Below are positions 62,597 through 64,000 of a DNA stretch of 64,000 nucleotides, piece by piece. The translations under genes were made by a program, and so were the position numbers. The notes beneath the pieces were generated by a model that saw nothing but the letters and a program-made list of their open reading frames with translations, was not told the origin of the DNA and did not search any database. The stretch's first letter is position 1. Each line of letters begins with the position of its first letter. Source of the DNA: Thiocapsa rosea (GTDB lineage: Bacteria; Pseudomonadota; Gammaproteobacteria; Chromatiales; Chromatiaceae); contig NZ_RBXL01000001.1 in the NCBI RefSeq assembly GCF_003634315.1, positions 2,522,501 through 2,586,500 on the forward strand, read 5' to 3'.

Positions 62597-63352
62597 ATGT
62601 TGCTTCACCCCACCCTGGAGACCCTCGCGCAACTGCGCCTCGACGGCATGCTCAAGGCTCTGCAGGAACAACTCGAGATGCCGGAGATTCAAACCCTGAG
62701 CTTCGAGGAGCGCCTCGGCCTGCTGCTCGATCGCGAGCTGAGCACGCGCGAGAATCGACGCCTCAAGACCCGGCTGAAACAGGCCAAGCTGCGTGAGCCG
62801 GCCGCCATCGAAGATCTCGACTACCGCACGCACCGCGGCCTGGACAAAGCCCTGATGAGCCGCCTGGCGACCGGTCAGTGGATCGGCGAGCACCTCAACG
62901 TCATCCTCACCGGGCCGACCGGCGTCGGAAAAACGTGGATCGCGTGCGCACTGGCCCACAAGGCCTGCCGCGACGGCTTCACCGTGCGCTATCTGCGCCT
63001 GCCCCGGCTGCTGCAGGATCTGGCGATGGCCCGCGCCGAGGGCCGCTACACCAAGCTGCTCGCCGAACTGGCGCGCACTGAGCTGCTGGTCCTGGATGAC
63101 TGGGGATTGGCCCCTTTGAACGACGAGCAGCGGCGCGATCTGCTCGAAATCCTCGACGACCGCTTCAAGACGCGCGCCACCCTGGTCACCAGCCAACTCC
63201 CGGTCGCCCTTTGGCATGACTACCTCGGCGATCCGACCCTCGCCGACGCCATCCTCGATCGCCTCGTGCACTGCGCCTACAAGATCAATTTGACCGGAGA
63301 CTCGATGCGCAAACACTCCACCGGGTTGACAGACGATCCCGCCCTCGCGTAA
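62597..63352 (+). CDS. istB: IstB helper ATPase (IS21 family)
   Basis: 251 residues with Walker A 'GPTGVGKTW' (~104-112) and Walker B 'LLVLDDWGL' (~165-173), and the N-terminal helical domain of IstB. AAA+ protein that selects target DNA and stimulates IstA. Located 57 bp after istA as usual for the family. Confidence 0.93.
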   Translation: MLLHPTLETLAQLRLDGMLKALQEQLEMPEIQTLSFEERLGLLLDRELSTRENRRLKTRLKQAKLREPAAIEDLDYRTHRGLDKALMSRLATGQWIGEHLNVILTGPTGVGKTWIACALAHKACRDGFTVRYLRLPRLLQDLAMARAEGRYTKLLAELARTELLVLDDWGLAPLNDEQRRDLLEILDDRFKTRATLVTSQLPVALWHDYLGDPTLADAILDRLVHCAYKINLTGDSMRKHSTGLTDDPALA

Positions 63353-64000
63353 CTACACCCATCCCGTGTCGCGGGGCCGCTTCGGACCGGCCGCTTTCCT
63401 TCGGACTGACTGGCTGGATTGAATCAGAACCAGTGGCCACTTTCCTTCGGACCGGGTGGCCACTTTCGCCGGAATACGCACCGACAGCTACCAGGCCAAT
63501 GTCGACTACCGCGATCAGGCACGCATCGACACTCTCGACGGCACGCTGGATTGGCAGGTCAACGACGCGATCGCACTCGGCCTGACCCTCAACTACATGC
63601 AGGAAACGCGCAAGGACGACTTCATCAACAGTCGTTATCAGAGCAACTTCCAGCAGCAAGGCAGGCCCGTCATGGTCGCCAACGTGCCGGCGCAACAGGA
63701 GAACGACAACTATCGCATCGATGCCGCTACCACTCTGGACTGGTCGCCGAGCGCGCGCCTCGAATTCAGCTATCGCCTGCACTATAGCTACTATGACAAG
63801 GATCGTCAGATCTTCGCCATACCCTACGCGGACCTCGGCTACGCGACTCGAAGTGAGTCGGTCAGTTCGATCAATAAGACCCGTAAGACGCAATGGGTCA
63901 ACGATCTCCTCGCCGTTTGGCGGCCAAGCGACGGGCAAACTGTCACGGCCGGCCTGGAGCACCGAGACAACGATATCGACTCAACAGCCTTCTTTGCCGA

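Larger units (their letters stand above)
60813..63480 (+). mobile_element. IS21-family insertion sequence, 2668 bp
   Basis: Ends are TGCGTATTCCGGC at 60813 and its complement at 63480. A 7-bp target duplication CCGACAG lies at 60806-60812 and 63481-63487. The left end has several copies of CCGGCCACC(G/C)ATTC (60830-60940), the multiple transposase-binding repeats seen in this family. istA and istB are both intact. Confidence 0.92.
60031..64000 (+). pseudogene. TonB-dependent receptor split by an IS21-family element (3' end outside window)
   Basis: The N-terminal part (60031-60812) has a signal peptide, a plug domain ('IQLIDEAEVEAAQATTLRDI', 'LQIRGLGQEDTLFLLDGRRI', 'RIEIIRGPASLLYGSDALGG') and the first barrel strands. 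After the IS the frame resumes at 63488 ('YQANVDYRDQARIDTLDGTL' and further strands) and runs off the window. Removing the IS and one CCGACAG repeat gives 'RRSLPDSYQANVDYRD' in frame. Substrate class (siderophore, haem, cobalamin) cannot be fixed from this part. The receptor is probably inactive. Confidence 0.85.

Overview
The window looks like chromosome of a high-GC, phototrophic gammaproteobacterium, most likely a purple sulfur bacterium (Chromatiaceae-like). The evidence is an anaerobic Mg-protoporphyrin cyclase (bchE) with FNR-type and PpsR/CrtJ-type sites upstream, a DsrC/TusE-like protein, a periplasmic nitrate reductase operon behind an FNR box, hemerythrin and DUF2249 genes, and a multihaem cytochrome c. 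No rRNA or tRNA gene was recognised.

Layout. 1-3 kb: the 3' end of a NorD/CbbO-type VWA gene, a SCO1/SenC copper protein with a secreted partner, and copies of a dispersed palindromic repeat. 3-14 kb: an unusual locus. Seven minus-strand genes (two paralogous acidic/glycine-zipper proteins, an HExxH metalloprotease-like protein, a large unknown with an Ig-like N-terminus, an alpha-oxoamine-synthase-like PLP enzyme, a peptidoglycan-binding/OmpA/papain-like protein, an amidohydrolase) lie behind a near-consensus sigma-54 promoter at about 13.9 kb. A sigma-54 activator gene faces the operon from the far end. I take this as one regulated, apparently undescribed system whose product or function I cannot name. 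14-20.5 kb: a LysR regulator, a fusion protein with a cysteine-free DsrC-like domain, an NnrS-like membrane protein, DUF2249, hemerythrin and bchE. 20.5-23.5 kb: a secreted M28 peptidase.

23.5-35 kb is a degraded accessory island. An intI-like remnant, two good attC-like sites and one half site, AT-rich cassette-type genes (one PD-(D/E)XK nuclease-like) and a perfect 300-bp tandem duplication suggest a decayed chromosomal integron. Three nearly identical 1871-bp insertion sequences split two cassette genes and a nearby OmpA-type gene. Removing each IS with one copy of its target duplication restores the frame in the two cassette genes.

35-48 kb: a VOC protein, napDAGHB, a cNMP-binding protein, an OmpR-type regulator with a hybrid kinase facing it, and a VapBC-type toxin-antitoxin pair. 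47-57.4 kb: a carbohydrate uptake region with an ABC-type binding protein, an OprB porin, two heptanucleotide repeat tracts, and fruB-fruK-fruA, followed by a HicBA pair flanked by a truncated duplicate of the fruA 3' end. 57.5-64 kb: a six-haem cytochrome c and a TonB-dependent receptor behind a Fur-like site, split by an IS21-family element with a 7-bp target duplication.
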